This document shows positions 44,480 to 57,441 of a DNA stretch of 64,000 bases, piece after piece (within the stretch, counting starts at the first letter, position 1; every line of letters begins with the position of its first letter). The DNA is taken from contig OZ234494.1 in NCBI GenBank assembly GCA_965153455.1, forward strand, positions 16,182,001 to 16,246,000, given 5' to 3'. Under the pieces are notes generated by a model. That model saw only the letters and a list, made by a program, of their open reading frames with translations. It had not been told where the DNA came from and did no database searches. This stretch comes from Sphagnum compactum. Taxonomy: Eukaryota; Bryophyta; Sphagnopsida; Sphagnales. Both the position numbers and the translations under genes were made by a program.

Positions 44480-46900
44480 TGTCACTATGTTTAAAGCCTC
44501 TTAATATGCTACAAATGATGAAAATGTTATTATAAGTTTAAAACATGATAATGTGAAGGTTGCCAAAGGTAGTTTACAAAATATAATCACATGGACCAAA
44601 AAAATCCAAAAAGGGAAGACAAAAATGGGAGAAGCCATTTGTTGAAAAGAGGTTGTAGTTTCAAAACTCAAAACCCCGGTGAAAATTAGATTTGTTAACG
44701 AAGTGGTTATGTTGACTTTGCATTGGAATTCAAAAAGGTTGTTATCTTGTGTTATGGGTAGCAAAAGACAATTACTTTGCAATAAAAAAATGTTAAAATT
44801 AAGGTATGGGTAATTGTAAAAGCACTTGCAAATGTCTTGAACCCTGTTGTCTCTACCTGAGTGATGAACCAATCATAAGGTCATTGGTTGTTATATGATG
44901 TTTTCATTACATTGATCAATTTGACACTAACTTTAGAAGTTAAGATGGGAAAAACTACTAATGGGACTAATTTTTTTGACGCCTTTGATGGTGAAATCCT
45001 CATCTTTCAAAATAACATCCAGGTTGAAGTTGTCAAAGTGATCAAACCTTTCTCCAATTTTTGAAAGTTCATAATCCGTATCAAGTTCACAATATGTTTG
45101 CCATTATGTTAGACTTATTTCAAGTCTTTATTTGGGGGTGGGGACACTTAATGTGAAGTTTGGGATCTACATGTGTCAAACTATCATTTTTAGGGGGGCA
45201 TTAAATAATTGTCTGACCTATTTTTTTATCACCCCATTATGATTTAATTTTCTAATATATACATCTTAAAGCCACCTTAGGGTGAAAGCAAATTAAGGTG
45301 GCTAAGGTGGACCAAAAGTGGCACAATAGAAGTCCATTTTTGCACAATTTTTAGTGTTAACAAAACTTTCACAATAAATATGTTGACCAAAAATCATTCT
45401 TTTGCAAGAACTATTTATTGCCCTCCTTTTTCTAATACGTTATTGAATACTTTGAATGAAAAATTTTCTATTAAATTCAAATTTTTGACATTGAAAATAG
45501 GATAATGAATTATGGGGCTTTCAAAAGTACCTAAATGTTTATTCCCATTTGTAATCATGTCCCCAATAAGTCCCAATAAAAAATTTGTTTTCATTTTAAT
45601 CATACAACTTATGGTAGAGTATCTTAACATATTTCATTTAATATTCCAAGAGTTATGAGTCCATTTTAAAATGTGTATGGACTATGACACATGATGAAAC
45701 ACAAATTTAAAAGTCCCCCAAAGACCAAAAGATGGTCATCTGGTTTCTTTTCCTCTAGTTTTTCTATTCTTTCCATATGGTCCTTTCCATAATGTTTCAA
45801 GTCTTCCTTCTTTGCTCCTACCATTTCCTATCTATTTGAGTGGTTATAACTAATTGTCTATTATTGGTAATGTGATATTTAAGTTTAAAGTTATGTCTTC
45901 TTGTTTGGTTGCCATCAAGTTGGCTATCCTTCTGGTTGGTAGTTGCTACTTGCAGAAAATGAATATTTTCCATAGAAATTTTAATAATTCACAACTTCCT
46001 CAAATGAACTCCAATTTGAACATTTGAAGGGTCTACCTTATAGCCCTTGGAAAGAGCTTTCCAAAGTTGTTTTAAACATCTCAATCGAAACTAGTTTGAC
46101 CTTTGAAAATGACAAAAACGTGAAATTTGGCAATTTATTTTGACTATTTCAATTGGCAATTTTGGTAGGTGATTTCAATTAGTCACTTTCAAAAAAGAAA
46201 TTTGAGTGATCTTTTTACTAATGATTAGTTATGTAATAAAGGTAACTTTGTTGCATGACTTATAAAGTTCAAGACTAATTATTCCTTCTACTATAAATAA
46301 ATTTTTCACCTATTAGAGTACAATGTAAATGTGATAATCCCTCTTTTGATAATTTTTTTTTAATATTAAATCCCAATGTCTAAACATATGTAGCAACCAT
46401 TGCTGAAACAGTTGTTGGTTTTAGTGATTATATTGAAAAAATAAAAACATCTTTGGTGTTGACACATCTATTTAAAAATCTTCACATGCACTTGTTGTTG
46501 GGGAACTATCTTTGTTCAAGAGGTTATTTGTAATTCCTACTACATGTGTTAATCCCATAGTTTGGTGACACAATCATGAAACTCAATTTCCAAACATTGG
46601 CTTCCTTGCCAAACAAATCTCGAGTATTTTGAGGTCACAAATTGAAATTGAATGTGTGTTTAGTTTTGCTAATGTGTGATGAAACCCTACCAACCTTTAT
46701 AAAAAGAAAGCACCCAAGAAAGGGAGAAAAAAAGATAGAAGGAGCAAGTGTGTTGATAGCTCTAAGACATTGTAGGTTACAAGTGGAGAACTTAGATCAC
46801 ATCATCACTATCATGAAGAATCGGTTCAATGATCCTTGTTTGAATCATACACATCATATGGATTTGATCGACTTTATGGAAGTTAAATATATTGGCTAAA
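44480..46900 (+). pseudogene. hAT transposase remnant 2
   Basis: Broken + frames match the hAT at 16.8-20.9 kb. At ~44,560-44,770 there is a SLQNIITWTKK stretch followed by LKTPVKIRFVNEVVML. At ~44,865-44,900 there is 'TNHKVIGCYMM' in one frame, opposite NQSxGHWLLxDA in the others. At 46,570-46,670, FPNIGFLAKQISSIL and SQIEIECVFSFA are the hATC dimerisation motif. At 46,760-46,900, LRHCRLQVENLDHI is the end of that domain. No ends or target duplication were found. The - strand ORF at 44,501-44,872 is a shadow. Confidence 0.75.
45270..45303. repeat. Perfect 10-bp hairpin
   Basis: AGCCACCTTA at 45,270-45,279 and its exact complement at 45,294-45,303, followed by a second AAGGTGG. Confidence 0.7.
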
Positions 46901-48965
46901 GAAAATTATGACTTGGTTGAGGAATTAAATTATTTTGAATGATTGGAATTAAACATTGATTAGGTTTGGCAAGGTGAGATCACGATTTTTTTGTTGTTTT
47001 GTTGTTTTTATTTAAGATTGCTAGAATGTAAATGACAATTTGCATTATGTTCGCACATGGTTTACTTGTGGAGTTCATTAACAAGAAGGATGATGGGTTT
47101 TGGTTGTGTTGTGTTGGGTCGGGTGTTTTCGTGTTTTTATGTGAGGTGTATGTGGGGTGTGGTTAGGACATGAAGCTTGTGTTGCATGGGGCAGAGTCCC
47201 TAACAAAATTGAGGTTCAACTCCCCCACAAGTTAGTGCTTTTGTAGAATTTTCCATGGACATTTGTTGTAGTTCACTTGTTCCTTTTGTAAGACTTTGAC
47301 ATGTTGGATTGTAGTTGGCACTCTTGATCTAACAACTTGAACATTCCTAAGGATCAAAAGATTACCTTGCAAGTTGCTGGGTTTTTTAAGGTAAGAAACT
47401 ACTAATGTAGGCTTTACATATTGAAGCTAATTAATGTCCATGGGAAGTGTGTGATTGTGAAAATTAGGATGAACTTTCAAATTTTATCCTTAAGCTTTGT
47501 ACATATTCTTTAGTTAGTTTGAGTTTGTAAATTGGCAAATCCATATTTGCCGAATGAAAAAAATGAACATGAATATATGAACATTAACATGAACATTGTT
47601 ATTTTGTTATGCATATCCTTCTATGATCCTTGTCCTTAGGTCATGGGTAAGTACATAGACACTTGTGATTCAACAATAAAGATGAGCAATGTTTCAATCA
47701 ATCCAAGGACCAAATCATACCACCATGAAGTTTTAGAACTTATGGACTTGGTCCTAGTCTGTAAAGCACTCAGAGAAATTTTCCTGGTGATTTTGGAGGC
47801 ACCTCATATCTGGGAATGACATCCCTCCTCACCCAGAAACAAGAAAGAATCTTACACCTATAAGTAGGCGTAAGCTCCCTTGCACTCATAAGGAATAGGC
47901 ATAAGAACCCCTCCCCTCCTACACTGGCCCCGTTTCACTCTTTGAAATGTCTGCTCACAGCTGATGCATGAGTATGTCAGGTGACACACTACACAAAAAA
48001 ATCTCAAACTGCAACCATAATTTGAAACTGAAACCTTGGAATTCAGACCATGCTTTCTTGTTGTTGTAGTGATAAATTTCTTGAACCATGGATTTCTATC
48101 ACTTGGAAATAGTTTCTCAACTATTGCACACAACAACCTTCAGCTTTTCAACCACCATCAGCTTGTGTGAGCTTGCCAACAAAACTCTCACCAATCCATA
48201 TGTGAAACCATTTAACACATACATACTAACTCATGAGTCTACAAATTCCCAGTAAAAGCAGAAGAACCTCCTGCTTTTCAACCATCACCTGGTTTGAGCT
48301 TTGCCAACAAAAAACTATCAAACCCATCCTGTCTGAAACCGTTATAAAAAACTGTCTTGCACCAAAAAAATTAATTGCAAACAGCATGAACAACACTAAT
48401 CCTCCAAGAAAAAAACTTGCAAAAAAGCAGGGAAAATCTTAAGTCAGAACAACTGTGCACTGACTCTCTTGAGGGAATCACAAGGTACAGACGCAGAACC
48501 AAAATAACCAAAATGGTCTGAGTAGAATTTTTTTTATTGATTTCCATGTAATCTCTTCATTTTGTTTGATGTACAACCCTCATCTTTAGAGGAGATAGAG
48601 AACCTGAGGAGATAGAAAACACACCATGGCTCAAAAACATATACTGCATCTCTGCAGAAGTCAATTACCTAAAGATGTTCTCAAAATGGAAGAAGGAGAA
48701 GAATGGGTTAGTTTGTGATGTCAATTGCAAAAATTGTGTGACAACTGCCTGAAGCTGTTGTTGTTAAAATATTGTTGTTCCAAACCTCAGGTGGTGGCAG
48801 CTTCTGAAAGAAAGTAATGGGATGTCCATTCTCCCCCCCTGCAGGAATGGAAAAGCATTTGAGAGAAAGCCTCAATATCTTGGAGCAAAGAGAAGTGTCT
48901 CAAAAGAATTGGGTCCATTGCAGTGTCGGGTAGTAGAGCCACAGCCTGCCTTCATCATCTCATTT
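46901..48965. other. Intergenic, with one ~65-bp direct repeat
   Basis: 48,148-48,212 and 48,272-48,346 are similar (both start 'gcttttcaaccatcacc' or a close variant and end 'ctgtctgaaacc'-like). The - strand ORF at 47,858-48,136 is open for 92 codons but lacks any motif. It could be 3' sequence of the - gene starting at 49,355, but this is not supported by phase. Confidence 0.4.
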
Positions 48966-49236
48966 TTAGGGTTTGGGGTGGCACAGCAACCTTCCTTGCA
49001 GCCTAACACTTCTGAAATGGAAATCTGCAGAAAAAAATTCCACAATCATCAGTTTTTCATCTTCTTCTTTCCCAGAGAAAGAAAGAAGGAAACAGATGGA
49101 TTCCAATACAAAAAGTTCTGCATTCCCTAGTATCAAGGAGGGAGAAACCACAAAAACGATCAAAGTACTCCTGAAAAAACCTAAAGTGAGGAAAACGGAA
49201 AACCACAAAGACCTAAGAAGGAAAACTGCAATTACC

Positions 49237-49355
49237 TTAAAGGCATCTCCGGGAGAGCTGTGAAAGTGCAACACACGGGCTTCATAGCTACAGAGGACCC
49301 CAATAGCAGCAGCAGCAGCAGCAGCAGCTCCTGCAAGAGCTCCATAGCGGGCCAT
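49237..49355 (-). CDS. Probable first exon of a small membrane-associated protein (partial)
   Basis: On the - strand an ATG at 49,355 opens a short peptide beginning MARYGALAG with a long Ala run (a possible membrane span or targeting peptide), then CSYEARVLHF and SSPGDAFK. This ends at a good donor, AAG|GTAATT, after ~40 residues (phase 0). The ORF continues to 48,966, but that part is hydrophobic and of low quality, as expected for intron. The start lies at the edge of a GC-rich, promoter-like island (49,400-50,100). No following exon could be assigned in phase. I do not recognise the protein. Confidence 0.4.
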
Positions 49356-49359
49356 ATCT

Positions 49360-50109
49360 GTCCTCCACGATCAATCGATCGATCTCACTCGACAAACCTT
49401 CTCCTCCGCAAAACTCCACAACCGTTTCTTTCCTTCAATCCAAAGGTAGTAGAGACAGTTACGGCGCCCTCCCCCTCCCCCTGAACAAAACCCGTTCCCA
49501 ATCCTTTACTCCAAAAAACTCAACCACTTCACAGCGAAGACGACGGACATGCTCAAAGAGAAGGACACAAAATCCCCTCCACTCTTCCCACAAAACACAC
49601 CTCACCACCTCCGACAATTCTTGACTGCAAACTCCACAACCTCAAAGACAACAAAGACAACGCACATTTCTTTCCTTCCTTCCTTACCTTCCTTCCTTCC
49701 TCCAGCAATATAAACCCGTTGTAAAATCAGGTAAAAAAACAAAAAACCAAGCAAACAAACAACCATCAGAGGCGTTTACAACAAAATCAAACGGAAATCC
49801 CGGCCTCTGTTTCTCGAGTGAGGGGCAAAGTTGGCGGAAAGACCGTCGGATGCGAGCCCGCGACAGCCACACGCAACGAGGGCGAGCGGGTGGGGACGAC
49901 GCAACGCAACGCTCTCAAAGCGCAAGTTCCGAGAGTTCTGTTTGGCCTTGGAACCCGGCGCACGCTAACGACGAGTGGGACCGACGGAAAAGGACGGTCG
50001 GACGGTAAACGTTTTGTCCACCAGTTTTGTCCGGATCCTCCTTTTGAAGAGAACCTCCGGGTCCCGGTTTTCACATTATCACATTTATTGCCGGTGGGGG
50101 GTTTGAACC
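49360..50109 (-). promoter_or_regulatory. GC-rich, promoter-like island
   Basis: Base composition rises sharply, with many CpG steps at 49,820-50,040, C/T-rich tracts at 49,465-49,485 and TCGATCGATC at 49,371-49,385. This contrasts with the AT-rich surroundings and fits an unmethylated promoter/5' UTR for the - strand gene. The four overlapping ORFs (for example 49,818-50,135) on both strands are composition effects. Confidence 0.45.
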
Positions 50110-52300
50110 AGTGTTGGGCGGGTTTCAGTTTTTAAGACCCACCGGGTCCGGGTTTCAGGAGCTTTTTCTGATACCTGACCCAGTTCCCCCTTCTTTAAGA
50201 AAAATTGGTTTAATAGACCCGGGGAGGGTTTCAAAAAATTGACAAAAAAAGAATTTCAGCCCTGTTTCAAAGTGCCAGTTCTCAAACAGTTCATACCAGC
50301 CGGTCCTCAAACACAATTCTTAGACAACGGGTATCAAAATGTCTCTTCTTCTTTTTTTCAAAATCTTAATTTTTTTCCCAAAAAAATTTAAATGAAATTT
50401 AACAAATTCTACAAAAATTTTACTAGTCCAAAAGTTCATTTCAATTTTTTTTCCCAAAAAAAGAGAAAATTAAATAAATTGTGCAAAGATTTTACAAGTC
50501 CAAGAATTTGTCCCGTTCAAAAGAACCTTCAAATTTTTCTAAGTCATTTTCAAAATCTAAATTTTTTTCAATTAACTTTACTAAATTGGAAAGTGATTTA
50601 TAATCAATCTAAGGTCATTTGGCCATTTTTTTCTCACAAATATCAACGTCTCTAAATTTTTTGATTATAAATTGACATCATTTCAACTTTGTAAGTATCT
50701 TGCTAAAGAAAAAATCCTTTCAATCTCAATTTGTGATTCAACATTCCCTAGGATTTAGTGCACCAAAAAAACAACAATAACAAACATGGTTTCATGTTTT
50801 GCCCACCTTTGAAAAGGGCACTTGATATCCTTGGAATCCACTTGGTAACATCTCAAAATCAACATTTCCCTAGTGATAAGTTCTATCGGTGGCTCACTTG
50901 GGCTAGGAATTTGTTCAAAAATATCCAAATCACAATTTGCATCTGTTGTTTAACATGCATGACCAACTTCATATTTTGCAATTGGGTGTAAATAATGATA
51001 ACATTTTAAAAGCATAGGATATAATGCTCATTTATCATATTCTTTAACAATATTCACCCTTTTTTCACAACCAATAAACGAAGAAACTAGATGAAGGTTT
51101 TCAAATATGGGGTTTAAGATTAAACATAACATGTTATGAAAAAATTTCTTTTCAAATTTTCGTTTAAAATAAAGGAATGATTCTAAAATATATCACAAAC
51201 CTTTTTCTTAATATTGGTAACAAACATAGATAATTCAAAGGCGATTCCATAATCATCATCAATCGAATTTACTTGGGGAGGTGGGTATGTAACTTCTTCC
51301 TTATTTTTTAAACACATGGTATTGGCAAATTGCAATGCATCAAATAGTAACCAATGGCTACTAAATTGGTTCAAAACATATACACCCACAACAGGAAAAA
51401 GACAATCAACAATTATATGAGATATGTGCCAAGTAAGAAGAGAGAGCACCTTGCCAATAATTCTAACAATATTCTACTTGTTGTAACAAAGAATGATAGC
51501 ATCCTTGAATTGCAAGGCCTTTTGGAACATGATGATTTTATTTGCAAACATGTAATAAGTAATCAAATGTTAAATATCTATCAAAGCAACATATTTCAAT
51601 AACAAAAAGACTTAAATAAAAAAAAGAAGAAAAGTAATTTATACAAGATAAAAAAAGTCACCTTGTCTTCATCGGAGTATTCAACTTTTTGGGGTGAATG
51701 TTAAAATTTCAACATGCCTTGTTCCATTCTTGTCTACCCTTTATCAACTTTTTTGGCCAAGTTATACATTTTTGTATGTTTGATTGGGCAAACTTGATAG
51801 AAATAAATCGAAGGTTTTTGCAAACCTTTTCATTAGTTGTAGCAAACTGACATGCTCTAGGAAAAACATGCCCAAAACAAGTGCCCTAAAAACTTTCATC
51901 TAAACCTAAAACTTTGCATTTGATAAGTGATTTTAATGCAGTTGTCATTACATTTAAGTTTGACCCTTCATATTTCACATATGCAAAAAAAATTTCTCAA
52001 TCTAGATTAATCAAGTAATTCTATTAAATTAGTAACCAAGGCTTGCTTAATAGTTCCTATTGTTTCAAACAACCCAATGATCGCTTGTTGAGGCTGCCAA
52101 TTAGAACCTAAAAAGTTAATCACAAAAGCAAATATATCATGTGCTCCCTTAAACATCCGTAAATCAAGATTTGTTGCAAATATACAGTTTCCCAATTTTG
52201 GCAAAACATGTATTTGTTTTGTTTTTTTCCACCAATTTAGGTAATATCTTATTAGAAAAATATTTTTTAGAAAGGAAGACAACTCAAGGACATACATATA
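50110..52300 (-). mobile_element. hAT element 3, decayed, - orientation
   Basis: The left edge at 50,110 carries the hAT terminus CAGTGTTGGGCGGGTTTCAG, which is the element's 3' end. Reading leftwards from 52,297 on the - strand, successive broken blocks match the 16.8-20.9-kb hAT. They are 52,297-52,007, then ~51,970-51,690 (GTCFGHVFPRACQF, NIQKCITWPKK, GRQEWNKAC, followed by a conserved intron donor AAG|GTGACT), then 51,449-51,183 (LLTWHISHIIVDCL, LNQFSSHWLLFDALQF), and finally ~50,960-50,780 (IKCPFQRWAKHETMF, the dimerisation domain). No right-hand terminus or target duplication was found. Confidence 0.8.
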
Positions 52301-53029
52301 AAATTAAATGCTCAAACCAAACACTTTCCACAAACTATAAAGGTAGTTGATTTTTTACAATTAAAAGACCTAAGTCTTGAAAATAATCTTTAAATCGAAC
52401 TTGAACTTGAGCTTGGGTGAACTATTGTTCATCATCCTTTTTAAAAGGATCCTCAATAGAATTTTTTTTAGATACTACATTTCTTCCAACATTATGTCCT
52501 TTTTTTGTTGTCTTTCTAAAGGTGTCATGTATTTAATTAATTTTGAACTTTTGAAAAGTCCAGAATTAACAAATGACCATTTGGAGATTCAAAATTTGGA
52601 AAAAAAATTGAATTTGGGGACTAGGTCATATGATGTAACAATAGAAATTAATAATGTTTTGCCCCATTAAATGATCCAAAAAATATTTATTTCCAATATT
52701 TGTTCCAAAAATTTGATCCTAACCATCAAATTTGTAAAGTCTATAATTAACAATTTAGTCCAAAATTAATTAAATACATGTTAGGTCCTCTTATTACAAC
52801 ATTTACTTCATCTTTGATTAAGGATGAAATAAATGCAATAAGGTAAAAACACATATTTGAGTATAACAACAATTGAAAACTTTGGAAACTAACATTTCAA
52901 ATAAATAAAATGCAAAAAAAAGATTAAAAAATACATTTAGTGTGGAATTGAAAAAGAAGTTCCCAATTTCCAACTTGCACACTTGCAAAAAAAATACAAG
53001 GGGAAATACAAATTTGGAAATTCAACAAA
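52301..53029. other. AT-rich, no gene seen
   Basis: Possibly the 5' part of the preceding hAT element. The ORF at 52,377-52,670 has no recognisable content. Confidence 0.35.
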
Positions 53030-53620
53030 CACCAATATAACATAGTAAAGAACATTGACAAACAACAACAAAACATAGCAAGGAGCACTAATGAGCACTG
53101 GGGTCAGATAGGTACGAAAGGTGAGGCGTTGACAAGGACCAACAAACCTCAACAAGGAACACCAATGAGCTCCAACAGAGCATAGCAAGGAACGTCGACA
53201 CACCAACAAGCACCAGCAAATCTCAAAAAGGAACACCAATAAACACCAACAAAGTACAACAAGGAGTGTCGACGTGCCAAATTTTTACAAGCACTAACAA
53301 ACCACAACAAATAACATCGACAAACACCAATAGAACACCAAGGAGCACAAACAAGCACCTAGGAACACCTACAAGCATCAATAGAACACCAACAAAGTGC
53401 AGTTCAAAGAGCCCCAACGAGAACCAACATAACACAACAAGGAGCCTTAACAAGCACTAATAGACCACAACAACAGGTGCTAATGAGCACCACCAAATCA
53501 CAACAACAAACACTAGCAAAACATGGCCAAAACGCCAATGAACACTAGCAAGGCAACAAAGCTTTTCAAAATACCAATAGAACATAACAAGTTAATGTTA
53601 ATTGTTACAACAACTAAACC
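53030..53620. repeat. AACA/AGCACCAA-rich degenerate minisatellite
   Basis: Repeats of 'caacaaggaacaccaatgagc' and 'gtcgacacaccaacaagcacc' in a loose ~75-bp higher-order unit, e.g. 53,145-53,220 compared with 53,221-53,295. The Cys/Val/Leu-rich ORFs on the - strand and Thr/Asn-rich ORFs on the + strand are its shadows. Confidence 0.75.
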
Positions 53621-54548
53621 AGCAAAAAACAAGAACTTAAGCTCTAAGCTTCATGTTTTGGAACTACTAATCACCCTGCTTTATATGGAAAATGAGAAAG
53701 GAGAAGAGAAATAAAAGGTGGCGGCTTTGCCTTTGCGACACCATTGGAACCAAAAAAAAAATTATTTAAAAAAAACCTTACTTACCATTAGCAACTCCTG
53801 CAATAAATGACACTTTATTAATTGTTGACACCTTGACACTACTAGGTTCAGTTCCATGTACACACACATCTTTCAATTGCACAATTTAAAATGTGGTAAA
53901 GGAAAATCCTAACTTTATACCCACTACACAATTTGAAGTCCAAATTATTTCAAAACCAAATTGTAATCTTATTTGACAATAAAATTGAACAAATGATAAA
54001 TGTATTTGGAAAATCAAAATCCAAATTAAATCCCAAAAACTTAAGTAAGAGTTACTTAATGTCATGCCAATTGCAATGACATCAAAGAAGTTTCAAAAAA
54101 GAATTGTGAATCTATGTGATATCCAACATCAAATGAATTTACGTCAAATTGCAAAGCTATGGTGATTTGAATAAAAAACTCCAACTAATGTGTAAATGTG
54201 TGTAAGACTATGAATCGACAAATGAAAAATCTACAAATGTGTGCCAAACTATGTATTTGCAAATGATGAGCTGAATCACAAGTTTTAAAGGAATGTGTAA
54301 ATACATGAATCTATGTCAAATATATGAACAAATCACAAGCTCCAAGAAAAATAAATTAAAAAAAAAAATCCCAACAGAAAAAAAACTCCATTTCAAAAAT
54401 CCAAAACAATCACATTGTTTTGTACATTGCATTTGTTGCCAAACCAGGAATAGACTTTGGATAATGAGCAAAATGATCAATATTGGACCATTATGCAAAT
54501 GGTTAAAACATGCTTAAAAGTTCTGTTGATGTTGACAACTTCAAATGC
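53621..54548. other. AT-rich intergenic, no gene seen
   Basis: A-rich sequence with repeated 'aaatgtgtaaa' phrases near 54,190-54,310. No supported ORF. Confidence 0.4.
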
Positions 54549-56800
54549 CTACCAACCATGAATAAGATTTAAGTGATATTTATGCTTAGAAAGTTCAACT
54601 TCAAAGACTTCATTCCATAACTTGTCATCACCCTAAACAAGTCATTTATTTTATTTGTTGAATTTATAAATTCTTTTGAACAACATTAACACCATCAACA
54701 ACAAGAGGTCTTTCTAGACCAAAAATAACAACAAAAGTTTTAGGTTTTTATTGGGCAAAAAATTCATGATCAATATTAACACTTATTTCATCAATAAGAA
54801 CAAAATAATCAACAAAAACCACATCAATTTGATCATTTTCAATATGAACCTCCTACACCAAAAAAAATTAAAAAATATAATCCAAAAAAGATAGTAACAC
54901 CTTCAAAAATAATTTTCGCATGTAAATTTGAAACACCATTAATATCTTTGGGATAACAACAATTGAATCAATAGAAGCCAAATCAATATCATAATCTTCA
55001 ATATGAACTTTAGAGCACCAAAGAAATGATGAACCAAAAGAAAAAAATCTTAAAAACCAACAACTAAGAAACGAGAAATAACATTTAAATTTGTCTTTTC
55101 AAATGCTTCATATCATATCAAAGGAAACAATTGCCCTTTAAGTCACAATTGATAATACATTATAGAATTTTGTTTTTCAGCCTATGTTTACCAATTTGAT
55201 TGTACTTGCAAACATAAGAAATCAAAATGAGAATTGAAAACCACAATTAAAAGCGCAAGCTGAAAAAACTAAATGAAATGATTAAAACAAAAAAAAGAAT
55301 TACAAACTTTTAAAAAAACATAATTCAAAGAACTAGAAAAAAGTAGAAAAAGTAAACTCCCATATGATATTTGGATTTTGATAGCCTCCATACCATACTT
55401 TCATGGAATAAAAGTTTCTTCCATTTGAATAATGCCAACACTTTTGCCAGTTTTGTTGCATTGTTTGTTTTCTTTCAAGGTAGGGAAATCAAAAATCAAA
55501 TGATTAATAATCAATCATAACTAATTGCAACCAATTAGAAAGGTAATAAACCATACATCATGATTCCCTCTTCCATTTAGGTTTAAAACATAAAAACAAT
55601 AGGTGAGGACTTGATGTATCAATAGGGCAAACAATAGAATATCAATGGGTTGATTTCTTGTATGTTACAATAACATCATTGATTGGATAATAAAAAAGAG
55701 GTCAATGCCAATCCATGGAACGTTCCATGACATCTATGCATTCATTTTTTTGAACTTTTTGGCAAAACTTTAAAACTAACCTTGTAAGCAATTACACCAA
55801 AACAAAATTTTCAAATTCTACATTTATGAGTTCATAACACAACCTATTGAAGAAATTCCTCATGCAAAAATAACCAAAACTATCCTATATTGGTTATGTT
55901 AACATCTTTTATTTTTCCTAAAATAAAACCCACATCAAACTTTTTAATAAATTCTCCAAAATTGGCATGAATTTGATGTTTATGTAACACAACTTTGTTA
56001 ATTGCAACCTTTAGTCAACGGTACCTCACAATAATAAAGGTGTTGAAATGAATTATTAAAATTACACCCATTTTAACAACCTATTAATTCTACCTTTGCG
56101 TAATCAACCTTCCAATACCTTCAATCAAAGATTGGATGTCACCATACAACAAAATGCAATTAAAAAAAAACTATAATAAAGACATACAACAACAAAAGTG
56201 CATAATCACAAAATAGGAACCTACAATAAAACAACAAAACTAAAAAATAATAAGACAAAACAACAACAATGTAACACAAAAAAATAATATTCTTACTTCA
56301 TTGGAAGGTATAGATTCACATCTTTTTTAACAACTTGCAACACAAGCAAAACCAACATTTCAACAACTCCTTTGATGGTCTCTTTTTAGACTATAAAAAA
56401 ATTGGAACTTCTTAGTATTCTTAAACATATCTATTATGGATATATATTTATCATAACCTTCAAACTTTTTCCATTTGTCAAACACATTTTTAGCTAAAAG
56501 CTTGGCATATTTGTCAATTCTACAAACCCCTTTATTAACATTCTATTATTCTCTCTCATCAACTTCAAGAAACTGAAACTTAAAACAAAAATCATTAGTA
56601 AGGGAATCACAATTAGTGAAAGGACGTGCATCATGATCAATTGCAACAACATAAGAATTAGGAAAAGGGGATTTTAGGGTCAAAACCATTAGTTGGAGCA
56701 TGGACATAAAAATCATCAACATCCAAAAGAACTGCATGGTTGTAAAAATTTGCAAATAAATAAACATCAACACATGCTTCATGAAAACTCTAATACAAAA
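54549..56800 (-). pseudogene. Decayed coding region of unknown family
   Basis: Protein-like - strand blocks occur in several frames. 56,782-56,546 includes SYVVAIDHDARPFTN and FKFQFLEVDERE. ~56,520-56,390 has KYAKLLAKNVFDKWKKFEGY. 55,008-54,950 and 54,849-54,790 are two similar acidic segments (VHIEDYDIDLASIDSI and VHIENDQIDVVFVD), a diverged ~160-bp duplication. ~54,630-54,549 ends DDKLWNEVFEVELSKHKYHL before a TAG. Stops and shifts throughout show decay. I do not recognise the protein. A transposon-associated ORF or a lost host gene are both possible. Confidence 0.35.
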
Positions 56801-57202
56801 GTGGGGTACGGTTCAAGTCTAAATCAATATAGGGGCTTAAAAGTGAAAAAAATTCACCACACCTTAGTCATTTCACCTTGGTCAAAATTATGTTACTATG
56901 GGGTCACTATGTAGTCATCATGTTTAACTATTACTTGGAATAATTCAATGCAATAGATTGGTTTGTTTTGATGATGTTAATTATTAAATATGTTGCAAGT
57001 GGCTATGGAAAACTAGGTATGTAAGTTGTAAATAAGTAAATAGGTAGCCCCCATGTTGTATTTCATTATGCCCTAGGAACCCAAGTAACCCTTAGGTAGC
57101 CCTAGGTAACCTACATAGACCTAGGGTAGCTTACATATCCATTAAATTGCCTACATAGCCCCAAGGTAGGTTTTATCTCACTACACCACATATTGGGTTT
57201 TG

Positions 57203-57245
57203 TGACTTGGGTTTAACAACTTGGCTAATTGTTAAACCCAAGTCA
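57203..57245. repeat. Perfect 17-bp hairpin, 9-nt loop
   Basis: TGACTTGGGTTTAACAA at 57,203-57,219 and its exact reverse complement at 57,229-57,245, with loop CTTGGCTAA. It lies ~200 bases from the 3' end of the rps13 copy. No terminator-like T-run follows. Confidence 0.9.
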
Positions 57246-57441
57246 TAAATAACAATAGGTAGGTTACATAACCTTTAGGTAACCTACATAATTCTACAAT
57301 ATTTAATGTTACCCATTGGCTTGGTAAATATTGTTCTTTAATGGCCTCCTAACTAAGACTATGTTATCCTTAAGTAGGTCCTAAATAGTTTATATAACCC
57401 CTATGTAGGCCTATGTTTTCCCTATGTCAACTTTAAGTAGA

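Noticed and set aside
52937-53460. Hydrophobic 60-100-codon ORFs on the - strand
   Set aside because: Shadows of the AACA-rich minisatellite.
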